Part shown: positions 35,294 to 43,788 of the stretch, in pieces
Layout: the number at the start of each line of letters is the position of its first letter
Position numbering within the stretch: position 1 is the stretch's first letter
NCBI RefSeq assembly: GCF_013334205.1
Contig: NZ_CP054424.1
Span: 640,001 to 704,000 of the forward strand
Direction of reading: 5' to 3'
Source of the DNA: Rhodoferax sp. BAB1
GTDB taxonomy: Bacteria > Pseudomonadota > Gammaproteobacteria > Burkholderiales > Burkholderiaceae_C
DNA length: 64,000 nucleotides
Program-made: the position numbers and the translations under genes
The notes under the pieces: generated by a model
What the model was told of the DNA's origin: nothing
Seen by the model: the letters and a program-made list of their open reading frames with translations, nothing else
Databases searched by the model: none

Positions 35294-36106
35294 ATGCAAC
35301 TCAGCGATCTTCAGCACCCGGCCGTGACCCTGAGCCGCGATCTCGACGGCTACCGCGTCGAGATCGACGCCTCGCATCAGCGCGCCGACATCATCCTGAC
35401 TCGCCCGCCGTTCAACGTCATCAGCATGACGCAGCGCGAGCAGCTACGCATCACTTTTGAAGCGCTGGATGCTAACGATGCCGTGCGTGTCATCGTGCTA
35501 CGCGCCGAAGGTGAGCATTTCTCCAGCGGCGGCAATATCATGGGCTTTCTGGAAGCCAGTCCGGAGCATGTCTCCAAGCTGGCCTGGAACGTCGCCGCAC
35601 CGGCTCGCTGCAGCAAGCCGGTGATCGCGGCCAACCGCGGCTACTGCTTCGGCGTGGGCTTCGAGATCTCGCTGGCCTGCGACTTCCGCCTGGTCACGCC
35701 GACCACGTTGTACGCGCTGCCCGAGCAGAAGCTCGGGCAGATCCCAGGCTCGGGCGGCTCGGCCCGCCTGCAGAAGATGGTGGGCATCACCCGCACCAAG
35801 GACATCGTGATGCGTTCGCGCCGCATCCCCGGCCAGCAGGCCTATGACTGGGGCGTGGCCACGGCCATTGTGCCCGACGTCGAACTGGAAACAGCCACCA
35901 ACCAGTTGGTCGACGAATTGCGTTCGTTCTCGCCGCTGGCCCAGCGCACGGCCAAAAAGCTGCTCAACGACACCGAGGATTCGCCTTTGACCGTGGCGAT
36001 CGAGCTGGAAGGCCACTGCTATTCACGCCTGCGAAGCTCGGAGGACTTCCGCGAAGGCGTGGAGGCTTTCCACGACAAGCGCACGCCGAAGTTCGTCGGC
36101 CGCTGA
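35294..36106 (+). CDS. hmfE: 2-Oxoglutaroyl-CoA hydrolase (enoyl-CoA hydratase/isomerase family)
   Basis: This 270-residue crotonase-fold protein has the oxyanion-hole motifs EGEHFSSGGNIMGFLE and NRGYCFGVGFEISLACD. In the furoate pathway the ring-opened product 2-oxoglutaroyl-CoA is hydrolysed to 2-oxoglutarate and CoA by HmfE. The position after hmfD matches hmfABCDE order. The crotonase family covers many reactions, so the specific call depends on the cluster. It is preceded by AAAGGA and followed 53 bp later by the second transporter. Confidence 0.8.
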   Translation: MQLSDLQHPAVTLSRDLDGYRVEIDASHQRADIILTRPPFNVISMTQREQLRITFEALDANDAVRVIVLRAEGEHFSSGGNIMGFLEASPEHVSKLAWNVAAPARCSKPVIAANRGYCFGVGFEISLACDFRLVTPTTLYALPEQKLGQIPGSGGSARLQKMVGITRTKDIVMRSRRIPGQQAYDWGVATAIVPDVELETATNQLVDELRSFSPLAQRTAKKLLNDTEDSPLTVAIELEGHCYSRLRSSEDFREGVEAFHDKRTPKFVGR

Positions 36107-36159
36107 TTCCGTAACGTTCCCGTCAACCCAGAACCCCAACGATCCGAAGGAGACATGAC

Positions 36160-37329
36160 ATGAAAACCAAGATGATTCCCACCCTGATGGCCGCCGCTGC
36201 CTTCACCGCCGGTGCTTATGCCCAGACCGGCCCGATCCGCATCGGCGTGGTCACACCGCTGTCGGGCACCTATGCCGGCATCGGCCAGCAGGTGAAATGG
36301 GGCCTGGACCTGGCCGCCAAGGAAATCAACGCCAGTGGCGGCGTGTCCGGCCGCCAGATCGAACTGATCTACGAAGACGAGGAGGCCAACCCGGCCGTGG
36401 CCGTGCAAAAGGCGGAGAAGCTGTTCCAGGTCAGCAAGGTCGACTTTCTGACCGGTACCGTGAACTCCGGCTCCACCCTGGCCGTGGGCCAGGTGGCCGA
36501 GCGCAACAACCGCCTGATTGCCACCACGGTGTCCTTTGCCGACTCGATCACCGCCGACAAGTGCTCGCCCAACGTGTTCCGTGTCAACGCCCGCGCCGGC
36601 ATGCAGTCCGCCGCGCTGGCCGACTGGATGGCCTCCACCAGGCCGAACGCCAATGTGTTCTACCTCGGCCCGGACTACGAGATGGGCCGAAGCACGGTGG
36701 CGGCGTTCAAGTCGGCCGCCGAGGGTAAGGGCGCCAAGACGGTAGGCGAGGTGTTCGCGCCGCTGGACAACAAGGACTACTCGCCTTTCTTTGGCCAGAT
36801 GCGCTCGGCCCGACCGAGCGTGATCTATACCTCGGTGGCCGGCAACGACACCGTGCGCCTGTTCACCCAGATGGCCGAGTTCGGCCTGAGCCGCAACGTG
36901 CAGGTGGTGGGCGCTTCGGGTACGGTGACTTCGCAGAACCTGCAGGCCATCGGCAAGGCGGCCGACGGCTTCGTGACCGGCGTGGGCTACTCGCCCAACA
37001 TCGACAACGCCGACAACAAGAAGTTCGTCGCCAGCTTCGAGGCGGCGAATAAGGCCCAGCCCGACCTGTACGGCGCCGACAGCTATGGCGTGCTGTTCTT
37101 CTACAAAGCTGCGGTGGAAAAGGTCAAGAGCACCGACACCGACAAGGTGCGCGAAGCCATGCGCGGCATCCAGTGGTCCACGCCGCAGGGTATCAAGACC
37201 ATGCGTGCCGGTGACCACCAGGCCATGCAGGACATGTACGCCGTGCGCGTGAACGGCGGCAAGTTCGAGATCGTCGGCAAGGTGGCGGCCGCTGCGGCCA
37301 TCGGCCCTGACAGCTGCACCAAGTTCTGA
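36160..37329 (+). CDS. Liv-type ABC transporter substrate-binding protein (second system)
   Basis: This 389-residue exported protein has a signal peptide ending GAYA before QTG. The binding fold shows IRIGVVTPLSGTYAGIGQQ, EDEEANPAVAVQKAEKL and a Cys pair (TADKCSPNVF and the C-terminal PDSCTKF) that may form a disulfide. The RBS is AAGGAGA. It begins a complete five-gene transporter after hmfE, so it likely binds a furan or aromatic carboxylate. It is clearly different from the binding protein at 20548. Confidence 0.88.
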   Translation: MKTKMIPTLMAAAAFTAGAYAQTGPIRIGVVTPLSGTYAGIGQQVKWGLDLAAKEINASGGVSGRQIELIYEDEEANPAVAVQKAEKLFQVSKVDFLTGTVNSGSTLAVGQVAERNNRLIATTVSFADSITADKCSPNVFRVNARAGMQSAALADWMASTRPNANVFYLGPDYEMGRSTVAAFKSAAEGKGAKTVGEVFAPLDNKDYSPFFGQMRSARPSVIYTSVAGNDTVRLFTQMAEFGLSRNVQVVGASGTVTSQNLQAIGKAADGFVTGVGYSPNIDNADNKKFVASFEAANKAQPDLYGADSYGVLFFYKAAVEKVKSTDTDKVREAMRGIQWSTPQGIKTMRAGDHQAMQDMYAVRVNGGKFEIVGKVAAAAAIGPDSCTKF

Positions 37330-37337
37330 GGCCGACC

Positions 37338-38231
37338 ATGACCGAAGCCCTGGAATGGCTGCAATTCGTCCTGGCGCCGCAGATGATCAACGGCCTGTCC
37401 ATCGGCGTTGCCGTGGTACTGATGGCCCTGGGCCTGACCATCATCTTCGGACTACTGGACGTCATCAATATGGCGCATGGCGAGTTCTACGCCATCGGCG
37501 CCTATCTGGCGGTGGCCCTGCTGGGGCTCGGTCTGTCCTTCTGGTGGGCGCTGGCGCTCACCCCCGTGCTGATGGCGGTCCTCGGATATGCCACGGAGAG
37601 AGGACTGATCCAGCGGGTGTTCCACAGCAAGGACCGGCATACGCTCACGCTGCTGCTGACCTTTGGCCTGGCCATCGTGCTGGAGGACGTGCTCAAGATC
37701 ATCTTTGGCGCCAATCCGCTGCGCGTCGAGACCCCGATCACCGGGGGGTCCGAGCTCTTCGGGCTGTTCTTCCCGAACTACCGTCTGTTCGTGATGACGG
37801 CGGGGGGGCTGCTGATCGCCGCCGTCTGGATGCTGGTGTTTCGCACCTCGCTGGGCGCCATTGTGCGCGCGGCGGCCTTTGACCGCCACATGAGTGCCTC
37901 CCTGGGCGTGCCGGTCTCGCGTGTCTACGCCGCTACCTTCGCCTTCGGCGTGGCGCTGGCCGGCCTGGCCGGCGTGCTGCTGGCGCCCATCTACTCGGTC
38001 TTTCCGACCATGGGCCGCGACTTCGTGCTGATCGCCTTCAGCGTGGTCATCATCGGCGGCATGGGCTCGATCAAGGGCGCAGTGCTGTCCGGGCTGCTGC
38101 TCACGCAGGTGCAGTCCATCTCCAGCCTCTTCATCTCGCCGGTCTGGAACGATCCGCTGCTCTTCGGCATCATGGTGATGGTGTTGATGTGGCGACCCCA
38201 GGGCCTTTTCGGAAAGCTTGGTCATGCCTGA
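37338..38231 (+). CDS. LivH-type ABC transporter permease (second system)
   Basis: This 297-residue membrane protein has about eight helices and the LivH-like start MINGLSIGVAVVLMALGLTI with NMAHGEF. A later loop (RAAAFDRHMSASLGVPV) fits the ATPase-contact region. Its stop lies inside an ATGCCTGA overlap with an ATG at 38224, which is the apparent original start of the next permease gene. Confidence 0.88.
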   Translation: MTEALEWLQFVLAPQMINGLSIGVAVVLMALGLTIIFGLLDVINMAHGEFYAIGAYLAVALLGLGLSFWWALALTPVLMAVLGYATERGLIQRVFHSKDRHTLTLLLTFGLAIVLEDVLKIIFGANPLRVETPITGGSELFGLFFPNYRLFVMTAGGLLIAAVWMLVFRTSLGAIVRAAAFDRHMSASLGVPVSRVYAATFAFGVALAGLAGVLLAPIYSVFPTMGRDFVLIAFSVVIIGGMGSIKGAVLSGLLLTQVQSISSLFISPVWNDPLLFGIMVMVLMWRPQGLFGKLGHA

Positions 38232-38315
38232 CAACCAACTCAATCGCGCGCGTGCACCCGATGCGCTACGCCTGCTCTCCCTCCTGTTCTTCTCGGGGGG
38301 CTGGTCTTTGCGCTG
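38224..38315 (+). other. Out-of-frame N-terminal segment of the second LivM gene (probable frameshift)
   Basis: An ATG at 38224 overlaps the livH stop and encodes MPDNQLNRARAPDALR, then LLSLLFFSGG. The frame then leaves the livM frame at a run of six G at 38295-38300. Adding one G would join it to LVFALVATLVGDVFFL and give a normal first transmembrane helix. This is a sequencing or assembly indel, a real mutation, or a slippage site. Confidence 0.65.
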
Positions 38316-39233
38316 GTGGCGACGCTTGTGGGCGACGTCTTCTTCCTGCGCCTGGCCACCGAGGCCCTGATCTTTGGCGGGCTGGCGCTCTCGGTGGACC
38401 TGTTGCTGGGCCGGGTCGGCTTGCTGCCGCTGGGCCAGGCGCTGTTTTTCGGCCTTGGGGCCTATGTTTCGGCGCTGGTGCTCAAGGAGTGGCACGCCTC
38501 CTTCTGGCTCAGTCTGGCCGTCTCTTTGCTGGCGAGTGCGCTGGCCGGTCTGGTCGGCGGCATCATCGCCATCCGCTCCAAGGGCGTGTACTTCGCCCTC
38601 ATCAGTTTCGGACTGGCCCAGGTGATTTCCAAGGTGGTGTTCAACACCCGCGAACTCGGGGCTTCCGACGGCATCATCGGCGTGCCTGGTGCGGTCGTGG
38701 TCCCGGGCCTGGATTCGACCGCACCGACCGGTTTCTTTCTTGTCACGCTGGCTGTGATCTTCTTGATCTACCTGGGCTTGCGCTACCTGATGGACACACC
38801 CTTCGGGCGCCAGCTCTCGGCCATCCGAACCAACGAGGATCGGGTGCCCTTCCTGGGCTTCGATCCCTGGCGCTACAAGCTGCTGGCTTTTGTCGGCGCG
38901 GCCTGCATTGCCGGTGTGAGCGGCGCGCTGTACCCGATGCTGCGCGGCTTCGTGTCGCCCGAGCTGATGTTCTTCCAGGTTTCGGGCAATGCGGTGATCA
39001 ACGTCATCGTCGGCGGCGCCGGCACCCTGATCGGCCCGCTCTACGGCTCGGCGCTGCTCACGGGCTTGAGGTCGGTGGTGGGCTCGTTCACCGCGCACCA
39101 CCAGATTATCATCGGCCTGCTGTTCGTGGTGGTGGTGATCATGTTCCCGCGCGGCCTGATCGGCTACCTGACGCCGTTGCTGCAGCGCCGCATCGAGGCG
39201 CGCCGTTCGCGTCACCATCAAGGAGAGCAGTGA
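38316..39233 (+). CDS. LivM-type ABC transporter permease (second system)
   Basis: The in-frame part from GTG 38316 gives 305 residues: VGDVFFLRLATEALIFGG, then the LivM motif LLLGRVGLLPLGQALFFGLGAY and further helices. The usual first helix is split between this frame and the one starting at ATG 38224, with the break at a G6 run. If the GTG is used, the protein lacks most of helix 1. The end overlaps livG by 1 bp (TGATG). The family is certain; the N terminus is not. Confidence 0.82.
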   Translation: MATLVGDVFFLRLATEALIFGGLALSVDLLLGRVGLLPLGQALFFGLGAYVSALVLKEWHASFWLSLAVSLLASALAGLVGGIIAIRSKGVYFALISFGLAQVISKVVFNTRELGASDGIIGVPGAVVVPGLDSTAPTGFFLVTLAVIFLIYLGLRYLMDTPFGRQLSAIRTNEDRVPFLGFDPWRYKLLAFVGAACIAGVSGALYPMLRGFVSPELMFFQVSGNAVINVIVGGAGTLIGPLYGSALLTGLRSVVGSFTAHHQIIIGLLFVVVVIMFPRGLIGYLTPLLQRRIEARRSRHHQGEQ

Positions 39234-39982
39234 TGGAGTCCATCCTTTCCGTACAGGGCCTGGGCGTGCGCTTCGGCTCGCTGCAGGCCGTCGATGACGT
39301 GACGTTCGAGGCCCAGCGCGGCAAGATCACGGCCATCATCGGCCCCAACGGGGCCGGCAAGAGCAGCCTGTTCAACCTCATCAGCGGCGCGATCAAGCCT
39401 TCGTTCGGGCAGGTCCTGTTCGAGGGCCATAACGTCACGGGCGCCTCGCCCGACAAGATGCTGCGCTCGGGCCTGTCGCGTTCCTTCCAGATCACCAACC
39501 TGTTCTTCGAGCTCCCGGTGCAGGAGAACCTGCGCCTGGCGGCCCAGTTTCTCGAGCAAGGTCGCGGCCTGTTCCGGCCCCTGTCGGCCAGCACCCGGGC
39601 CCACGAGCGGGTCGAACAGCTGGTCGAGCAGTTTGGCCTGCAGTCCAAGCGCCACGAGCTGGCCGGCTACCTCTCGCACGGCGAGCAGCGCCGCCTGGAG
39701 ATCGCGGTCTCGCTGGCAGCGCGCCCGCGCATGCTCTTGCTGGACGAACCGACCCAGGGCATGAGTCACGCCGACACCCGTGAGACGGAGGCGCTGATCC
39801 GTGGCCTCGCCGCCGAACACGGCTTGAGCATCTTGCTGGTCGAGCACGACGTGGACCTGGTCATGAACCTGTCGGACCACGTGGTCGTTATGCACCAAGG
39901 ACAGAAGCTCGCAGAGGGCGCACCAGCGCAGGTGCGCGGCAATGCCAGTGTGCAGGCCGCCTACTTCGGCGAACATCACTAG
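39233..39982 (+). CDS. LivG-type ABC transporter ATP-binding protein (second system)
   Basis: This 249-residue ATPase has Walker A GPNGAGKSS, signature LSHGEQRRLE, Walker B LLLDEPT and the H-loop LLVEHDVDLV. The ATG at 39233 overlaps the livM stop, with AGGAG upstream. The signature motif is of the normal LivG kind, in contrast to the fused LivG domain of the first system. Confidence 0.9.
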   Translation: MESILSVQGLGVRFGSLQAVDDVTFEAQRGKITAIIGPNGAGKSSLFNLISGAIKPSFGQVLFEGHNVTGASPDKMLRSGLSRSFQITNLFFELPVQENLRLAAQFLEQGRGLFRPLSASTRAHERVEQLVEQFGLQSKRHELAGYLSHGEQRRLEIAVSLAARPRMLLLDEPTQGMSHADTRETEALIRGLAAEHGLSILLVEHDVDLVMNLSDHVVVMHQGQKLAEGAPAQVRGNASVQAAYFGEHH

Positions 39983-39990
39983 GAGACAAG

Positions 39991-40698
39991 ATGCTGGAAC
40001 TACGGGATGTACACACCCATTACGGCCTGAGTCATGTACTGCAGGGTATCAACTTGCGGGTAGGCGAGGGTGAGGTGATTGGTCTGTTTGGCCGCAACGG
40101 CGTGGGTAAGACCACCGTCATGAAGACAATTGCCGGCTGGGTCCAGCCTACGCAGGGGGAGATCATCTTCGGTGCGCGTGCGCTCAACGGCATCATGTCC
40201 GATCAGATCAGTCGCTTGGGTATCGGCCTGGTGCCGGAAGACCGGCGTATCTTCCCAGGCCTGACGGTGGAAGAGAATCTGAGGCTGGGTTTCATGCAGG
40301 CCCCGGGTCGCAGCCGTGCGGAGCAGCAGCGCAAGCTGGATGAGATCTATGGCCGTTTTCCGAGGCTGGCCGAGCGGCGGCGTCAGATGGGTACGACTCT
40401 GTCCGGCGGCGAGCAGCAGATGCTCGCCTTTGCCCGAGTGCTGACAGGCGCACCCAAGCTGCTGCTGATCGATGAGCCGACCGAGGGGTTGGCGCCCATG
40501 ATCGTGGAGGAGTTGTTCGGGCTTATGCGCGGGCTAGTCAAGGAAGGTATTTCCATTGTGCTCGTGGAGCAGAATGTGCACGCCGCTCTGGAACTGACCA
40601 ACCGTTTCTATCTGGTCGAGCGTGGGCGAGTCACGCTGGAAGGTGATTCAGCCGACGTGAGCTCACGTGCCAAGTTGATCGAGGGCCTCAGCGTCTAG
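39991..40698 (+). CDS. LivF-type ABC transporter ATP-binding protein (second system)
   Basis: This 235-residue ATPase has Walker A GRNGVGKTT, signature LSGGEQQM, Walker B LLLIDEPT and H-loop region VEQNVHAALEL. It follows livG by 8 bp with AGGAGA as RBS. It is the last gene of the long plus-strand run that starts at hmfA. Base composition appears somewhat less GC-rich than the preceding genes. Confidence 0.9.
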   Translation: MLELRDVHTHYGLSHVLQGINLRVGEGEVIGLFGRNGVGKTTVMKTIAGWVQPTQGEIIFGARALNGIMSDQISRLGIGLVPEDRRIFPGLTVEENLRLGFMQAPGRSRAEQQRKLDEIYGRFPRLAERRRQMGTTLSGGEQQMLAFARVLTGAPKLLLIDEPTEGLAPMIVEELFGLMRGLVKEGISIVLVEQNVHAALELTNRFYLVERGRVTLEGDSADVSSRAKLIEGLSV

Positions 40699-41021
40699 GT
40701 CGTGCAGTGAATCTCAGCGAGCATCACTTGGTGGTTGTCCTGGTAGTTACCGCAGCGGTCATGCAGATCACTCCAGGCATCCGAAAGGCAGCAAGCGAAG
40801 CCCTTCGGCCCAAACGGGTGGCACGCCACCGCATGGCCGCATGATTCGCCTGATGAAAATGGCCTCTCCTAGCTTATCCGATGGCGAGCCTCTGCTCGTC
40901 TGCGGAGCCCCCACATGTGCGCCGGTCGAGCAGGTTTGCTTCAAATTTGGGCCACCGCGGTGCTTGTATGTTTCGATGATTCATTGCTCGGTCTGTATCC
41001 TCGCCAGAAGAGGTGCCCGGA
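40699..41021. other. 323-bp intergenic region after the second transporter
   Basis: No convincing gene is present. It contains a hairpin GGTGGC-AC-GCCACC (40817-40830) and several short open frames without family signatures or good start signals. The promoter of the alpha/beta hydrolase gene probably lies in the last 100 bp, but no clear -35/-10 pair could be picked. Confidence 0.4.
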
Positions 41022-41837
41022 TTGACTGACGTGCCAACACTCCCCTCTCGCCATGTAGACATCCGTTGCGGGGGGAGGTCGATTTCTATTGAATACGCCT
41101 GGGTTGCGCCTGAACTAGGCGAAGCCCCGCTCATGGTCTTTCTTCACGAAGGTCTGGGCTCGCTCGCCATGTGGCGTGACTTTCCGCAGCGCCTGTGTCA
41201 GGCCTCCAACTGTCGTGGTCTGGTCTATTCGCGTCCGGGCTATGGGTTCTCCACGCCGCGTGCAGGCGATGAAAACTGGACTGTGGACTTCATGCACCGG
41301 CACGCCGAGGAGGTGCTACCGGCCTTGTTACAGGCCTTGCACGTCGATGGGGAGCGACAAGCCCTCTGGCTGCTGGGGCATAGCGATGGCGGTTCGATTG
41401 CGTTGTTGTATGCCGCCAAAGTACGTCAACTGGCCGGTGTCGTTGTATTGGCACCGCATATTTCCGTCGAGAAATGCGCCCTCGACAGCATTCGCAAGGC
41501 GCGCATTGCCTACGAAAGCGGTACCCTGCGCACACGCCTGGCGCCGTTTCACCATGACCCCGATTCGGCGTTCTGGGGTTGGAACCGGGTCTGGCTGTCA
41601 CCGGAGTTCACAAACTGGTCCATCGTGGATGATCTGCCCGCCATCATCTGTCCTGTGCTGGCAATACAGGGCGAGCAGGATGAGTACGCGACGATGGAGC
41701 AGATTCGCGGCATTGCCCGCCATGTCCCTGGGTCTGTCATCCTCGAGATACCCGATTGCGGGCACGTTCCCCACCGTGATCACCGGGAGACCTTGTTGCA
41801 GAAAATTCCCCGTTTTATGCAGGGACTCCCGATCTAG
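41022..41837 (+). CDS. Alpha/beta-fold hydrolase
   Basis: The protein has 271 residues, with a catalytic triad visible as the nucleophile serine in LLGHSDGGS, an acid in GEQDEYA and the histidine in PDCGHVPHRDH. The oxyanion region FLHEGLGSLAMW is typical of small esterases and C-C hydrolases. TTG at 41022 is favoured because AGAAGAGG lies about 8 bp upstream; GTG at 41013 or 41031 are alternatives. It follows the furan island after a gap and is less GC-rich. It may act on an ester or lactone, but nothing fixes the substrate. Confidence 0.78.
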   Translation: MTDVPTLPSRHVDIRCGGRSISIEYAWVAPELGEAPLMVFLHEGLGSLAMWRDFPQRLCQASNCRGLVYSRPGYGFSTPRAGDENWTVDFMHRHAEEVLPALLQALHVDGERQALWLLGHSDGGSIALLYAAKVRQLAGVVVLAPHISVEKCALDSIRKARIAYESGTLRTRLAPFHHDPDSAFWGWNRVWLSPEFTNWSIVDDLPAIICPVLAIQGEQDEYATMEQIRGIARHVPGSVILEIPDCGHVPHRDHRETLLQKIPRFMQGLPI

Positions 41838-41913
41838 TCTGTGAGCTGCGGTTTGGGGGGTACGCCGGGTGGGGCCGGTGTGCCAATCAAGACCGAGCAG
41901 AACCCACAGCTAG

Positions 41914-42789
41914 TTAGTCTTCGAAGAGGGCTTCAAAATTACCTTCTGGTTCAAAACGGCGGTTGCGATGGTAAAGGCGCGTCGGTCCGGGCAAGACCCG
42001 CTCGCGCAGCGTGTGGTGGGGGTCCCCGGGATAGCACAACACGCGCGTGCCGTGCTCGTCGTCGTAGGGTTCAGTCAACACCAGCGCAGGAGACCTGCCG
42101 CTGGCCTCGTCCAGTACGCTGCGAACCGTATCGTGCCGACTCAGATGCGCAAGGCTCATGATCTGCGGTGGGGCAAGTGCGATGTGACCGTCCCAGTACT
42201 GGGTTAGCGCAGCGCGCGGCCCCAGCCAAACGCTCTCGGTGGTCTCGTGGTCATCGTGCCGTGCGGTCTGTCCGGACGGCACCGCCGCGACGAAGAAGCG
42301 TGTGTCGAAGCGCTTGCTGCTGACCGAAGCCATCCTGGCCGTGATCCAGCGCGACCAGGGCAGCAGGCTGCGGGTATCGAGCTTCAGACCCAGCTGCAGC
42401 AACAACTCGGCAAAACCATGGCCCTCGCGCAGCAGGGTGGTGGCCTGCGCCACCTGATCCGCGCTGGCGCCATGCGCGTACAGCACACCCGATTCCTCGA
42501 AAGCCTCGCGCAGTGCCGCCACGTAGCAACTGGCGGCCAGTTCGGCCGCCGTTTCGGGTTCGCCCAGCGCACCGTGCAGCGCGGCCAGGGGCTGGTCCAG
42601 CTGGGGAATGAGCGCGGCGTCTTCGGCGTCGATCTTGCCACCGGGAAACACATAGGCCCCGCCCAGCACGTCGGAGGCGCCATGCCGCTTGAGCAGGAAG
42701 ACCTCCAGCCCGCCCGGCGCGTCGCGCAGCATGACCACGGTAGCCGCGTCGCGTGGCGGGGTTTCGATGAGGGTGCGGTTCAGTTCCAT
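41914..42789 (-). CDS. Nudix hydrolase family protein
   Basis: This 291-residue protein has an N-terminal start AATVVMLRDAPGGLEVFLLKR and YVFPGGKIDAED. The Nudix helix has REAFEESGVLY, with the preceding glycine lying in a long insertion. This is the larger Nudix type often annotated as NUDT19-like or CoA-pyrophosphatase-like, and the exact substrate is unclear. It is divergent from the SDR at 42869 and convergent with the alpha/beta hydrolase. Confidence 0.82.
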   Translation of the reverse strand: MELNRTLIETPPRDAATVVMLRDAPGGLEVFLLKRHGASDVLGGAYVFPGGKIDAEDAALIPQLDQPLAALHGALGEPETAAELAASCYVAALREAFEESGVLYAHGASADQVAQATTLLREGHGFAELLLQLGLKLDTRSLLPWSRWITARMASVSSKRFDTRFFVAAVPSGQTARHDDHETTESVWLGPRAALTQYWDGHIALAPPQIMSLAHLSRHDTVRSVLDEASGRSPALVLTEPYDDEHGTRVLCYPGDPHHTLRERVLPGPTRLYHRNRRFEPEGNFEALFED

Positions 42790-42868
42790 GGTGTCGTGTG
42801 CAGGACTCGGCGGGTTTTATTCGTCCATTAAGATTTGAGCATACGCTGACAAACACAGAGGAGACAGC

Positions 42869-43780
42869 ATGATCGACTTCAAGGGCCGGGTGGCCATCGT
42901 GACCGGGGCCGGCGGCGGCCTGGGCCGCCAGCACGCGCTGGCACTGGCCAAACGTGGCGCCAAGGTGGTGGTGAACGACCTGGGCGGCGCACGCGACGGC
43001 TCGGGCGGCTCGGCCAGCGCGGCGCAGCAGGTGGTGGACGAGATCCGTGCCGCGGGAGGGGAGGCCATGGCGAACGCCGCGTCCGTCACCGACTTTGATG
43101 CCGTCCAGGCCATGGTGCAGCAGACGATGGACACCTGGGGCCGCGTGGACATCCTGGTCAACAACGCCGGCATCCTGCGCGACAAGACCTTTGCCAAGAT
43201 GGAACTGGCCGATTTCCGCCTGGTGCTGGACGTGCACCTCATGGGTGCCGTGCATTGCTGCAAGGCCGTGTGGCCGCACATGACGGCGCAGAAATACGGC
43301 CGCATCGTGATGACCACCTCGTCCAGCGGCCTCTACGGCAATTTCGGCCAGTCCAACTACGGCGCGGCCAAGCTGGCCCTGGTGGGCCTGATGCAGACCC
43401 TGTCCCTGGAAGGCGCCAAGAATGACATCCGCGTCAACTGCCTGGCCCCCACTGCCGCCACGCGCATGACCGAAGACCTGATGCCGGCCGAAGTGCTGCG
43501 CGCCCTGCAGCCCGAGGCCGTGGTGCCGGCCATGCTGGTGCTGGCCGGTGCCGACGCGCCCACCCGCACCACGCTGTGCGCCGGTGCGGGCAGTGTCGAG
43601 GCCGCCCACATCACCATGACGCAGGGTGTATGGATAGGCATCGACGAGAGCGCCGACGTGCGCCTGCAGCAGCACCTGGCCGAAGTGCTGGACCGCACCA
43701 ACGAGATGGTGCCCGGCAGCGGCAGCGCACAGGGAACGCACGAGGTGGGGCGGGCGATGGCGATGCTGGGCCAGGGTTGA
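42869..43780 (+). CDS. 3-Hydroxyacyl-CoA dehydrogenase-like SDR (MFE-2 type)
   Basis: This 303-residue SDR has VTGAGGGLGRQHALALAKRG, NDLGG after the second strand, NNAGILRDKTFAKM, the serine in TSSSGLYGNFG and YGAAK. This pattern is typical of the dehydrogenase domain of multifunctional enzyme 2, acting on 3-hydroxyacyl-CoA, here without hydratase or SCP2 domains. The RBS GAGGAGA lies upstream. It stands alone between Nudix and DUF1294 genes, so the pathway partner is not visible. Confidence 0.82.
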   Translation: MIDFKGRVAIVTGAGGGLGRQHALALAKRGAKVVVNDLGGARDGSGGSASAAQQVVDEIRAAGGEAMANAASVTDFDAVQAMVQQTMDTWGRVDILVNNAGILRDKTFAKMELADFRLVLDVHLMGAVHCCKAVWPHMTAQKYGRIVMTTSSSGLYGNFGQSNYGAAKLALVGLMQTLSLEGAKNDIRVNCLAPTAATRMTEDLMPAEVLRALQPEAVVPAMLVLAGADAPTRTTLCAGAGSVEAAHITMTQGVWIGIDESADVRLQQHLAEVLDRTNEMVPGSGSAQGTHEVGRAMAMLGQG

Positions 43781-43788
43781 GCGCTTTT

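Noticed and set aside
40817..40833. Possible sigma-54 promoter (TGGCAC)
   Set aside because: TGGCAC is followed at the right spacing by CGCA rather than TTGC, and the stretch is better explained as one arm of a small hairpin.
40841..41134. Small open frames between the second LivF and the alpha/beta hydrolase
   Set aside because: No start signals or recognisable sequence, and one is antisense to the hydrolase start.
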